6,952 bases of DNA from Thioalkalivibrio sp. (GTDB lineage: Bacteria; Pseudomonadota; Gammaproteobacteria; Ectothiorhodospirales; Ectothiorhodospiraceae). The notes under the pieces were generated by a model, which was not told where the DNA came from, did no database searches, and worked only from the letters and a program-made list of their open reading frames with translations. A program made the position numbers and the translations under genes. Shown here piece after piece: positions 1-5,224 of this stretch (its first letter is position 1; each line of letters opens with the position of its first letter). The stretch is from assembly GCA_007136145.1 (NCBI GenBank), contig SLHN01000220.1, forward strand, positions 1 through 6,952. The letters are read 5' to 3'.

Positions 1-848
1 AATTCCCGTTGCGTCGGGTACCAGGCGTCGCCATGCTCGGCCTGGAACAGCCGCGCCAGAAAGCGTGGGCTGACACCCTGGCTGCGGAAGTACTGAAGAT
101 CGCGCTGCTGCTCCCGCCACATGTTCGAGTACGGCTCCAAACCGCCAAACGGCACCGCGTATTGATGAAAACCCAGTCGTGCCTCGTCGGCCAGATAACG
201 GTTGCCACCGGCGATGAATGCAGTCGCGCAGGCCGAATGACAGCCCTCGAAGGAATAGGTGTTCAGACCGTGCTCCGCGATGACCCGCCCCATACTGCGC
301 CCTGACGCGATCCATCCACCCGGACTGTCGAGGATGATCCCGTGCACCTCGGGATCGGAAGCAAGCATCCGGCGCAGATCCCGCGCGGCGCGGTAACCCA
401 GAAAGCCCTGGAAATGCACCAGCGAGCCATCACCCACCCGCCGCAGCGTGTAGTCGGCGTAGCGATCGGGCCCGGTGGCGATGCTGACGATGTCGCGGTA
501 GACCGGCGCACCGATCACCATTGTCGCGATGGTCCCGATCACACTCAGGACGACGACCGCGCGACCGGCGACGGGCCAGAGCCGTCGCTGATGCTGTTCG
601 ATCCAGCGTTTCGCCGACCGCCAGACGCCGACGATCTGCCAGGGATAAACCAGCCCGTAGACGAACCCGACGTGCAGCAGCGCGACGCGCGCCATGAGTC
701 GGGGATCATCGTCCAGCGCCATTGCCACCAGAAGCTGTTCGACGACCGGTCGCAGCAGCAACAACAGAACGTTCAGCGCAACGAAGTTGACCCAGAACGC
801 GACCGGAAGGCTGAGTTCGCCGCGCCAGTGCCGGACGAGATAACTCAT
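1..848 (-). CDS. Membrane-anchored ClpP/crotonase-like (COG3904-type) protein, 3' end cut by window edge
   Basis: The open frame runs from ATG at 848 off the left edge without a stop (282 codons visible). The N-terminal third has hydrophobic segments at about residues 14-43, 52-75 and 93-117, so the protein is probably inner-membrane anchored. The rest is a soluble domain with LDSPGG at 173-178, GCHSACATAF at about 202-211 (C203, S205, C207) and LGFHQY at about 226-231. This order (strand ending in SPGG, then C-x-SAC, then GFH) is what I know from COG3904-type proteins, which share the ClpP/SppA fold; S205 would be the candidate nucleophile and H228 a candidate partner. The opening 'RHWRGELSLP' before the first membrane segment also fits such proteins. 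The substrate is unknown and catalysis is inferred. The start overlaps a possible upstream frame as TGATG; no good Shine-Dalgarno precedes it, so coupling is possible. Confidence 0.8.
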   Translation of the reverse strand, partial: MSYLVRHWRGELSLPVAFWVNFVALNVLLLLLRPVVEQLLVAMALDDDPRLMARVALLHVGFVYGLVYPWQIVGVWRSAKRWIEQHQRRLWPVAGRAVVVLSVIGTIATMVIGAPVYRDIVSIATGPDRYADYTLRRVGDGSLVHFQGFLGYRAARDLRRMLASDPEVHGIILDSPGGWIASGRSMGRVIAEHGLNTYSFEGCHSACATAFIAGGNRYLADEARLGFHQYAVPFGGLEPYSNMWREQQRDLQYFRSQGVSPRFLARLFQAEHGDAWYPTQRE

Positions 849-1054
849 CAGCGCCAGCCAGCCGCGCGCCCGCGCCGGAACAGTGGCTGGGCCTCCGCAT
901 CCATCCGCGGAATACTCCCCGAAGCCATTCGCGTAAGCGTTCTCATCGCAACATCTTCGGTCAGACTGCGGACTGCTGCAATTGCCCGCGTCAACGCGCA
1001 ACGTGTACCGTCAGCCTGCTCATGCTCGCCTGGTGGGCCATGCGGTAGCGGCAC
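848..1054 (-). CDS. Possible small upstream ORF coupled to the COG3904-type gene
   Basis: A 68-codon frame starts with GTG at 1054, preceded by AGGAA a few bases upstream. Its TGA stop shares its A with the ATG of the next gene (TGATG), a usual arrangement for translational coupling. Its C-terminal part (DAEAQPLFRRGRAAGWR) looks more protein-like than the N-terminal part. I recognise no family, membrane segment or motif. Third-position base bias is only moderate, so it may be a chance frame. A shorter version could start at the internal ATG at about 944 (MRTLTRMASG). Reported because the overlap and the weak ribosome site agree, not because a product is known. Confidence 0.22.
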   Translation of the reverse strand: MPLPHGPPGEHEQADGTRCALTRAIAAVRSLTEDVAMRTLTRMASGSIPRMDAEAQPLFRRGRAAGWR

Positions 1055-1280
1055 GGTTCCTGCTTACAAATTTCGGCAAGGGGCGATGCAAGACACCGGG
1101 TGGCGATCAGGCCGGACGCGTTGAACTTCGCGCTAACGGCATTGAGAACGCGCCGTTGCCTGCGGCGATTGCTTTGTGTGATGCCGGTTCCGCATCATGC
1201 GCCACGGCTGCGGGCGAACTCTTTACGCTGAAGACGGATCGAGGGGACGTAAACGGCGTAACCCTCGGTCAGGAGAATCC
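849..1280. other. Intergenic region between divergent genes
   Basis: This stretch of about 430 bases separates the leftward membrane protein gene from the rightward hydrolase gene. Apart from the weak small ORF at 848-1054 and the weak leftward promoter at 1063-1091, I see no RNA gene, long repeat or clear terminator. A rightward promoter for the hydrolase must lie here if it is independently transcribed, but I found no box pair with good spacing. The only clear signal is AGGAG at 1271-1275 before the hydrolase start. Confidence 0.6.
1063..1091 (-). promoter_or_regulatory. Candidate sigma70-type promoter for the leftward gene(s)
   Basis: Read on the minus strand, TTGCAT (1086-1091) is followed after exactly 17 bases by TGTAAG (1063-1068). 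The match to the consensus is partial (3/6 and 4/6). It lies just upstream of the GTG at 1054 and would give a leader of about 200 bases if only the gene starting at 848 is translated. It is a prediction from spacing alone. Confidence 0.3.
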
Positions 1281-1961
1281 ATGATGAACTGGAAGACCGA
1301 TTATCGCTCGTTCTATTACGCCAATGCACCCGAACCCGATGACCTCGACCTGAAGCCCGATGAGACCGCACTTCTCTGCATCGACGTGCAGAATTACGGT
1401 CTCGAATTGCACCAGGATGCGGCCGAACGGGCGCGATGGAATGCCTTCCAGCGACGCATGCGGGAGACCGTACTGCCCAACTTGCGTACACTGCAGGACG
1501 CGTTCCGGCGCAAAGGCATGGATGTTCTGCACGCGCGGATCGCCTGTCTGCTGGAGGACGGTCGCGACCGGTCACTCAGCCAGAAGCTGCCAGGCTGGAA
1601 CAACCTCCTGATGCCACTGAACTCCCATGCCTCGCAGATCGCACCCGAAGTTGCTCCGCAACCTGGCGAGATCGTCGTGACCAAGACCACCGATAGCGCC
1701 CTGACCGGCACGAACCTGCGCCTGGTACTGCACAACATGGGCATCCGCAATGTCGTGGTAACCGGTATTTACACCGATCAATGTGTGTCGTCGACTGTAC
1801 GCAGCCTGGCGGACGAGAGCTTCAACGTGATCCTCGTGGAAGACTGCTGCGCCGCCGGCACAGAGGCGTTGCACCGACACGAACTCGAGGTGATCAACAT
1901 GATCTACTGCCATGTGTTGTCCAGCAACGAGCTCGGGGAAGCGCTTGGACTGGTATCCTGA
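1281..1961 (+). CDS. Isochorismatase-family cysteine hydrolase
   Basis: The 226-residue protein has the complete catalytic triad pattern of the isochorismatase-like fold: D35 in LLCIDVQN, K135 in VVTKTTDSA and the nucleophile C168 in GIYTDQCVSSTVR, after the Val-Thr-Gly turn that often carries the cis-peptide. The length is normal for the family. These cytosolic enzymes cleave C-N bonds (nicotinamidase, biuret or ureidoacrylate hydrolases, N-carbamoylsarcosine amidase) or the vinyl ether of isochorismate. The T-D-Q-C-V context and the cysteine make an amidohydrolase more likely, but the substrate cannot be read from sequence. I place the start at 1281 because AGGAG lies at 1271-1275; 1284 (the second ATG) is equally possible. 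The frame is open back to 1197, but that segment lacks a ribosome site and looks non-coding. The gene ends 92 bases before gltA, so co-transcription is possible; no pathway link to gltA is evident. Confidence 0.88.
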   Translation: MMNWKTDYRSFYYANAPEPDDLDLKPDETALLCIDVQNYGLELHQDAAERARWNAFQRRMRETVLPNLRTLQDAFRRKGMDVLHARIACLLEDGRDRSLSQKLPGWNNLLMPLNSHASQIAPEVAPQPGEIVVTKTTDSALTGTNLRLVLHNMGIRNVVVTGIYTDQCVSSTVRSLADESFNVILVEDCCAAGTEALHRHELEVINMIYCHVLSSNELGEALGLVS

Positions 1962-1970
1962 CAACAAATG

Positions 1971-1981
1971 GTGCAGTGCAC
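1971..1981. repeat. Perfect short palindrome upstream of gltA (GTGCA-G-TGCAC)
   Basis: Two 5-base arms pair perfectly around one central base. The site sits 73 bases before the gltA start, just upstream of a TACACT element (1994-1999) that could act as a -10 box, at about the place of a -35 box. An operator or activator site for gltA is conceivable. A palindrome this short also arises by chance, and I cannot assign it to a regulator. Confidence 0.3.
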
Positions 1982-2053
1982 TCAACGACGAACTACACTG
2001 AAACGCGGCAGTGATTCCGCCGTTCACCGGCCCGGCACACGCAAGGAGCCCTT

Positions 2054-3355
2054 ATGACTTCGAAGACCGTAACGCTCACCGACAACGCGACCGGAAAGGT
2101 CATCGAGCTGCCCGTGCACGAGGGCAGTCATGGCCCGGATTGCATCGATATCCGTTCACTGTACAAGGAGTTGGGCTACTTCACCTACGATCCCGGCTTC
2201 ATGTCCACTGCGAGTTGCAGCAGTGCAGTGACTTTCATCGACGGCAGCGAGGGAACCCTCCTCTATCGCGGCTACCCGATCGAGCAACTGGCCGCGCAGA
2301 GCACCTACCTCGAAGTCTGCTACCTGCTGCTGAACGGCGACCTGCCCTCATCGGATGAACTGCATGATTTCTCACGGATCATCAAGGAACATTCGATGAT
2401 GCACGAGGCAGTGCGTGGCTTCTACGACGGTTTCCGGCACGACGCGCACCCCATGGCAATCATGGTCGGCGTGGTCGGTGCACTGTCGGCGTTCTACCAC
2501 GACGCCACCGACGTCCATAACCCGGAACACCGGAAGATCTCGGCGCACCGCCTGATCTCGAAAATGCCGACAATCGCCGCCTGGTCCTACAAATACGCCA
2601 ACGGGCAGCCCTTCATGTATCCGCAGAACCGACTGTCCTACACCGGCAACTTCCTGGCGATGATGTTCGGCGTGCCAACCAGCACCTATGAACCGGATCC
2701 GACTTTCGTGCGCGCGCTGGACCTGATCCTGATTCTGCACGCCGACCACGAACAGAATGCCTCCACCTCCACGGTACGCCTTTCCGGCAGTTCCGAGGCC
2801 AACCCGTTCGCCGCCATCTCGGCGGGGATCGCCTCGCTCTGGGGCCCGCTGCACGGTGGCGCCAACGAGAAAGTCGTGATGATGCTCGAGGACATCGTGC
2901 ACAGTGGCAAGACGGTGGAGGAGTTCGTTGCCCGGGCCAAGGACAAGGACGATCCGTTCCGTCTGATGGGATTCGGGCACCGCGTGTACAAGAATTACGA
3001 TCCACGGGCGAAAATCATCCGCGAGATGACCCATAAACTGCTTGCCGAAATGGGCGGTGGTGAACACGATCCGCTGTTCGAGGTAGCGTTGAAATTGGAG
3101 AAGATCGCGTTGGAGGACGAATATTTCGTCGAGCGTAAACTTTACCCAAACGTCGACTTCTATTCCGGAATCATCCTGCGCGCGATGGGCATTCCACTGA
3201 ACATGTTCACCGTCATCTTCGCTCTCGCGCGCACCGTGGGTTGGATTTCGCACTGGAACGAGATGATGCAGGACCCCGAGTCCCGTATCGGCCGTCCGCG
3301 GCAGCTTTATACCGGTTCCAAGACACGCGACTACATCGCGATTGAAGACCGCTGA
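2054..3355 (+). CDS. gltA: Citrate synthase (type II, hexameric class)
   Basis: This 433-residue protein condenses oxaloacetate with acetyl-CoA to give citrate, the entry step of the TCA cycle, in the cytosol. All active-site signatures are present: H267 in WGPLHGGANE, H309 in GFGHRVYKNYDPR and D368 in NVDFYSGI, corresponding to H264, H305 and D362 of the E. coli enzyme. The C-terminal WISHWNEM and GRPRQLYTG segments bind substrate and CoA in the family. The length and the extended N-terminal domain (with TLLYRGYPIEQLA near residue 74) match the proteobacterial type II enzymes, which are hexamers usually inhibited by NADH. The start is supported by AAGGAG at 2043-2048, five bases before ATG. 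No hairpin terminator is visible directly after the stop, and a small membrane protein gene follows 86 bases later. The call is firm; allosteric behaviour is inferred from the class. Confidence 0.98.
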   Translation: MTSKTVTLTDNATGKVIELPVHEGSHGPDCIDIRSLYKELGYFTYDPGFMSTASCSSAVTFIDGSEGTLLYRGYPIEQLAAQSTYLEVCYLLLNGDLPSSDELHDFSRIIKEHSMMHEAVRGFYDGFRHDAHPMAIMVGVVGALSAFYHDATDVHNPEHRKISAHRLISKMPTIAAWSYKYANGQPFMYPQNRLSYTGNFLAMMFGVPTSTYEPDPTFVRALDLILILHADHEQNASTSTVRLSGSSEANPFAAISAGIASLWGPLHGGANEKVVMMLEDIVHSGKTVEEFVARAKDKDDPFRLMGFGHRVYKNYDPRAKIIREMTHKLLAEMGGGEHDPLFEVALKLEKIALEDEYFVERKLYPNVDFYSGIILRAMGIPLNMFTVIFALARTVGWISHWNEMMQDPESRIGRPRQLYTGSKTRDYIAIEDR

Positions 3356-3441
3356 TCCAGCCCCACGGCGGATGCGGTTCGCTTGCGTTGCGTCACGGAC
3401 ACACGTAAATTAGCGTTAACTTATATTACTGGAGATCCGCC

Positions 3442-3645
3442 ATGCGTATTGACCAACTCGTTCTCGCCGGTGCCGGCGTCGTTGTCCTTCCCAGCGCCCT
3501 TTTGGCCTGGCTCGTCAGCCCTGCGTGGCTGCTGCTGACCGCCTTCGTCGGCATCAACCTGCTGCAGTCGGCGTTTACCGGCTTCTGCCCGCTGGCGATT
3601 ATCCTGAAGAAAATGGGCGTAACCCCCGGACAGGCCTTCAGTTAA
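3442..3645 (+). CDS. DUF2892/YgaP-type small inner membrane protein
   Basis: The 67-residue protein has two hydrophobic helices, about residues 7-25 and 28-48, joined by a short turn (SPAW), and ends in a charged tail. The segment FVGINLLQSAFTGFCPLAIILKKMGV is characteristic of the DUF2892 domain, the membrane part of the rhodanese YgaP. Here it stands alone with no rhodanese domain. Free-standing copies are common, often near sulfur-handling genes; the biochemical role is unsettled. GGAG at 3431-3434 lies seven bases before ATG. A strong hairpin terminator follows the stop, so the gene closes a transcription unit that may include gltA. The cysteine in GFCP (about residue 49) is a typical feature of the family. 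Confidence 0.88.
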   Translation: MRIDQLVLAGAGVVVLPSALLAWLVSPAWLLLTAFVGINLLQSAFTGFCPLAIILKKMGVTPGQAFS

Positions 3646-3666
3646 ACTCAAAGTCCAATCCTCGTG

Positions 3667-3708
3667 AAGGCCCGCCCGGCAGTTTGCCCGGCGGGCCTTT
3701 GTCGTTTT
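3667..3708 (+). terminator. Rho-independent terminator after the DUF2892 gene
   Basis: Ten bases AAGGCCCGCC (3667-3676) pair perfectly with GGCGGGCCTT (3690-3699). The helix continues past one C-C mismatch into GGCA/TGCC around a 3-base loop. A T-rich tail, with TTTT at 3705-3708, follows. The hairpin starts 21 bases after the stop codon at 3645. Confidence 0.88.
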
Positions 3709-3801
3709 ACCCCGAACCCGAAATCAGGCAACGCTTGCACCCAGCACTTGTTTACGTGACCCTCAGCAGCATCCACACAAGCATACGAGCGCACCGTCGC
3801 C

Positions 3802-4524
3802 ATGACCAACACCGCACCCGAGCTGCCCTATCGCATCCACGCCCTGGAACTCGGGCCGATGGAAAACTTCATTTACGTCATCGAAGACGTCGCCAGCGGC
3901 CGTGCGGCGGTGGTCGATCCGGCCTGGGAGCCGGAGGAAATACTTTCCCTCGCCCAGAAGAGGGGCCTGAAAATTACCGACCTGCTGCTGACCCACAGCC
4001 ATCACGATCACATCAACGGAATCGAGCAAGTGCTGGAGTCAGCGCCGACGGCGCGTCTCCACCTGCTGAAACCTGAAGCCGACTTCTGGGGCCGCACCCT
4101 GGCCAAGCCGGAGTTGCACCACGGCGGCGATCGGATAAAGCTGGGTAAAACCGAGATCAACTTCCTGCACACGCCCGGTCACACGCCAGGCTCTGCGTGC
4201 TTTCACCTTCCCGCCGGCGACGACCTGATCACCGGCGACACCCTGTTCGTGTTCGGTTGCGGCCGCTGCGACCTCGCCGGCGGCGATCCCGAAAAGATGT
4301 TCCATACGCTGAAGGATCTGCGCACCGGCCTACCCCGCCATACCTGCATCCACCCGGGACACAACTACTCGGTGCAACCAACATCCACCCTTGAAGAAGA
4401 AACCGAGGGAAACCCCTTCCTGCACTTTCGTGAAATGGACGGATTCGTGCACTATCGCATGCACGAACACGATCGCATTCGCAACGCGCCCTACGGGCCG
4501 GTACCGGGGAAGCACGGCAGCTGA
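3802..4524 (+). CDS. Metallo-beta-lactamase-fold hydrolase, glyoxalase II-like
   Basis: The 240-residue protein has the full set of metal ligands of the MBL fold: the THSHHDH motif (H65, H67, D69, H70), H127 in HTPGHTPGS, D146 in ITGDTLF and H187 in IHPGHNY. A binuclear metal site is therefore expected. The tail STLEEETEGNPFLHF resembles the C-terminal part of glyoxalase II (hydroxyacylglutathione hydrolase), and the length is close to that family. The segment FGCGRCDLAGGDPEKM also recalls BaeB-like hydrolases and, more distantly, persulfide dioxygenases, which carry GCGR at the same place. A thioester or persulfide substrate is likely, but which one is open. The start at 3802 has only a weak purine-rich site upstream. 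The preceding terminator indicates its own promoter, which I could not locate with confidence. No frameshift or missing ligand is seen. Confidence 0.88.
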   Translation: MTNTAPELPYRIHALELGPMENFIYVIEDVASGRAAVVDPAWEPEEILSLAQKRGLKITDLLLTHSHHDHINGIEQVLESAPTARLHLLKPEADFWGRTLAKPELHHGGDRIKLGKTEINFLHTPGHTPGSACFHLPAGDDLITGDTLFVFGCGRCDLAGGDPEKMFHTLKDLRTGLPRHTCIHPGHNYSVQPTSTLEEETEGNPFLHFREMDGFVHYRMHEHDRIRNAPYGPVPGKHGS

Positions 4525-4575
4525 GCACCCAGTCCCAATGAAGATAACCGTCGCGCACTGCCTACCCCGCCGGGC

Positions 4576-4604
4576 TTGCATCCGCGGACACAGACCGGGA
4601 TAAT
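4576..4604 (+). promoter_or_regulatory. Promoter of the tRNA-Arg gene
   Basis: TTGCAT (4576-4581) and GATAAT (4599-4604, five of six consensus bases) are separated by exactly 17 bases. The following bases GCGCGCC form a GC-rich discriminator, as is usual for stable-RNA promoters under stringent control. Transcription would start near 4611, ten bases before the mature tRNA 5' end. Confidence 0.72.
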
Positions 4605-4620
4605 GCGCGCCTGCATCAAC

Positions 4621-4697
4621 GCGCCCGTAGCTCAGCTGGATAGAGTACCTGGCTACGAACCAGGTGGTCGGAGGTTCGAATCCTTCCGGGCGCGCCA
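4621..4697 (+). tRNA. tRNA-Arg (anticodon ACG)
   Basis: The 77-base gene folds as a complete cloverleaf. The acceptor arm GCGCCCG (4621-4627) pairs with CGGGCGC (4687-4693), followed by G and an encoded CCA (4695-4697). The D arm GCTC/GAGT has one G-U pair. The anticodon stem CCTGG/CCAGG encloses loop CTACGAA with anticodon ACG at 4655-4657, which after deamination to ICG reads CGU, CGC and CGA. The T arm carries TTCGAAT. The gene sits between the plus-strand housekeeping block and the minus-strand csrA-helicase block, and its 3' end may serve as an integration site. Confidence 0.98.
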
Positions 4698-4717
4698 ATC
4701 AAATCAAGTAGTTACGG

Positions 4718-4739
4718 AAGCCGCCGAAAGCCGGTTTTT
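4718..4739 (+). terminator. Candidate terminator after the tRNA
   Basis: AAGCCG (4718-4723) can pair with CGGTTT (4732-4737), including one G-U pair, around an 8-base loop. The helix runs into five T residues at 4735-4739. It lies 20 bases after the tRNA CCA end, where transcript termination is expected. The stem is short, so support is moderate. Confidence 0.42.
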
Positions 4740-4741
4740 CA

Positions 4742-4762
4742 TTATGTACCACTTATGTACCA
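4742..4762 (+). repeat. Tandem direct repeat TTATGTACCA x2
   Basis: Two identical 10-base units (4742-4751 and 4753-4762) are separated by a single C, about 45 bases after the tRNA end. Each unit contains GTAC, so the pair reads about one helical turn apart. Short repeats spaced this way just outside a tRNA are what arm-type binding sites of tyrosine integrases look like, but no integrase is in the window. Confidence 0.75.
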
Positions 4763-4771
4763 GTTCGACAC

Positions 4772-4801
4772 ACATGAAGAAACCGGGTGATATCCCCGGC
4801 T
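4772..4801 (-). terminator. Candidate terminator of the csrA-like gene
   Basis: On the minus strand AGCCGGG (4801-4795) pairs with CCCGGTT (4787-4781), with one G-U pair, around a 7-base loop. It is followed by T-rich TCTTC. It begins 12 bases after the csrA-like stop codon, the usual place for an intrinsic terminator. Confidence 0.55.
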
Positions 4802-4813
4802 CCGTGCCGCCAA

Positions 4814-5002
4814 TCAGCCCGTCTCGGCAACCAGCTTCCGGTCCAAGACCTCGCGCCGGAATATATCGAAGCGCTTCGCCGCCTCGATCCCGATCCTGGC
4901 CTCGCGCTTTTCCAGGCGCAGCACGGCGATCACTATCTCCTCGCCGGATTCCTTGTCGATAACGACGATCTCTTCGCCGGAGTAGCGCTTGCGTACGAAC
5001 AT
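4814..5002 (-). CDS. csrA: CsrA/RsmA-family RNA-binding regulator (paralogue)
   Basis: The 62-residue product aligns along its whole length with carbon storage regulator CsrA, a homodimer that binds GGA-containing hairpins and blocks translation or alters stability of mRNAs. Shared features are a short basic N-terminal strand (MFVRKR), GEEIVI at about 20-25, ARIGIEAAK at 35-43 (CsrA: VRIGVNAPK) and FRREVLDR at 48-55 (CsrA: HREEIYQR). R49 matches the RNA-contacting R44 of E. coli CsrA. Differences are a four-residue insertion (about 17-20) in the first hairpin, F48 for H43 and R50 for E45, so this is a divergent paralogue rather than the usual chromosomal copy. The start is fixed by AAGGA at 5009-5013, six bases upstream. 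It lies on the same strand as the helicase, 222 bases downstream of its stop, with its own candidate promoter and terminator. CsrA paralogues are known on integrative elements. Targets here are unknown. Confidence 0.85.
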   Translation of the reverse strand: MFVRKRYSGEEIVVIDKESGEEIVIAVLRLEKREARIGIEAAKRFDIFRREVLDRKLVAETG

Positions 5003-5019
5003 GGCAATTCCTTTTGCCA
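5002..5019 (-). promoter_or_regulatory. Hairpin with GGA in a hexaloop over the csrA-like ribosome site
   Basis: On the minus strand TGGCAA (5019-5014) pairs perfectly with TTGCCA (5007-5002) around loop AAGGAA (5013-5008). The loop contains the Shine-Dalgarno sequence, and the last stem base is the A of the start codon. CsrA proteins prefer ANGGA shown in a hairpin loop, so this has the form of a CsrA operator that would occlude ribosome binding. Autoregulation is inferred from shape, position and the identity of the product. A second AAGGAA occurs in the coding region at 4949-4954. Confidence 0.68.
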
Positions 5020-5035
5020 GTAGCTGGAGGCACGA

Positions 5036-5064
5036 AACTTAGCCCCCGGGCCGAGGGCGGTCAA
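5036..5064 (-). promoter_or_regulatory. Candidate promoter of the csrA-like gene
   Basis: On the minus strand TTGACC (5059-5064, five of six consensus bases) is followed after exactly 17 bases by TAAGTT (5036-5041, three of six). Transcription would start near 5029, giving a leader of roughly 27 bases that holds the GGA hairpin and little else. The weak -10 and very GC-rich spacer keep confidence moderate. Confidence 0.5.
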
Positions 5065-5083
5065 TCCCTGCCCTTCCCTCACC

Positions 5084-5101
5084 CCAGCAGCATCCAGCAG
5101 C
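5084..5101. repeat. Short direct repeat CCAGCAGC x2
   Basis: Two 8-base copies (5084-5091 and 5094-5101) separated by AT lie in the gap between the helicase and the csrA-like gene, next to a large inverted repeat. Role unknown; it may be slippage. Confidence 0.5.
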
Positions 5102-5102
5102 G

Positions 5103-5149
5103 AGCCCCGGGTGCCAGGTCCCTCGCCGCCGGGCCCGGGACCCGGGGCT
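5103..5149. repeat. Perfect 10-bp GC-rich inverted repeat between helicase and csrA-like gene
   Basis: AGCCCCGGGT (5103-5112) is the exact reverse complement of ACCCGGGGCT (5140-5149). The 27-base interior contains further complementary runs such as GGTCCC and GGGACC, allowing alternative folds. It lies 76 bases after the helicase stop on the minus strand. No T-run follows on either strand, so it is not a typical intrinsic terminator. It could stabilise the helicase mRNA 3' end, act as a REP-like element or bind a protein. Confidence 0.7.
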
Positions 5150-5224
5150 GCGGGTTGGCGATTGATGGCTGCACCCTTCGCCCGCCTCAAGCGATGCATG
5201 ACGACAACTACAGCGTGACGGTCC

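Larger units (their letters stand above)
4664..4762. other. Candidate attachment (att) region at the tRNA-Arg 3' end
   Basis: The 3' half of the tRNA, the AT-richer spacer after it (4698-4720) and the tandem repeats at 4742-4762 together resemble one end of an element integrated into a tRNA. The genes switch strand and character here, from housekeeping genes to a CsrA paralogue and a large helicase. A second copy of the tRNA 3' end is not present in the window, so the boundary is inferred. Confidence 0.3.

Noticed and set aside
342..1124. Plus-strand open frame of 260 codons
   Set aside because: It is mostly antisense to the COG3904-type gene, which has coherent membrane segments and motifs. 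The plus-strand translation is low-complexity and charged, with no motif.
1197..1280. N-terminal extension of the isochorismatase-family gene to 1197
   Set aside because: There is no ribosome site at 1197, the added residues are basic and unlike the family, and AGGAG at 1271-1275 points to the ATG pair at 1281/1284.
2372..3253. Minus-strand open frame of 293 codons
   Set aside because: It is antisense to gltA, which has all catalytic residues; the frame is a GC-rich shadow without a family signature.
3422..3427. TATATT as a -10 box for the DUF2892 gene
   Set aside because: There is no -35 box at the right distance, and the transcript would start on the ribosome-binding site at 3431-3434, leaving no usable leader.
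4330..4698. Minus-strand frame of 122 codons beginning MARPEGFEPPTTWFVARYS
   Set aside because: Its N-terminal part is the reverse complement of the tRNA-Arg gene, a well-known spurious protein of genome annotation; the rest is antisense to the MBL gene end.
4704..5033. Minus-strand frame of 109 codons overlapping the csrA-like gene
   Set aside because: It overlaps the csrA-like frame, which has clear homology and a well-placed ribosome site; the 109-codon translation is arginine-rich without a motif.
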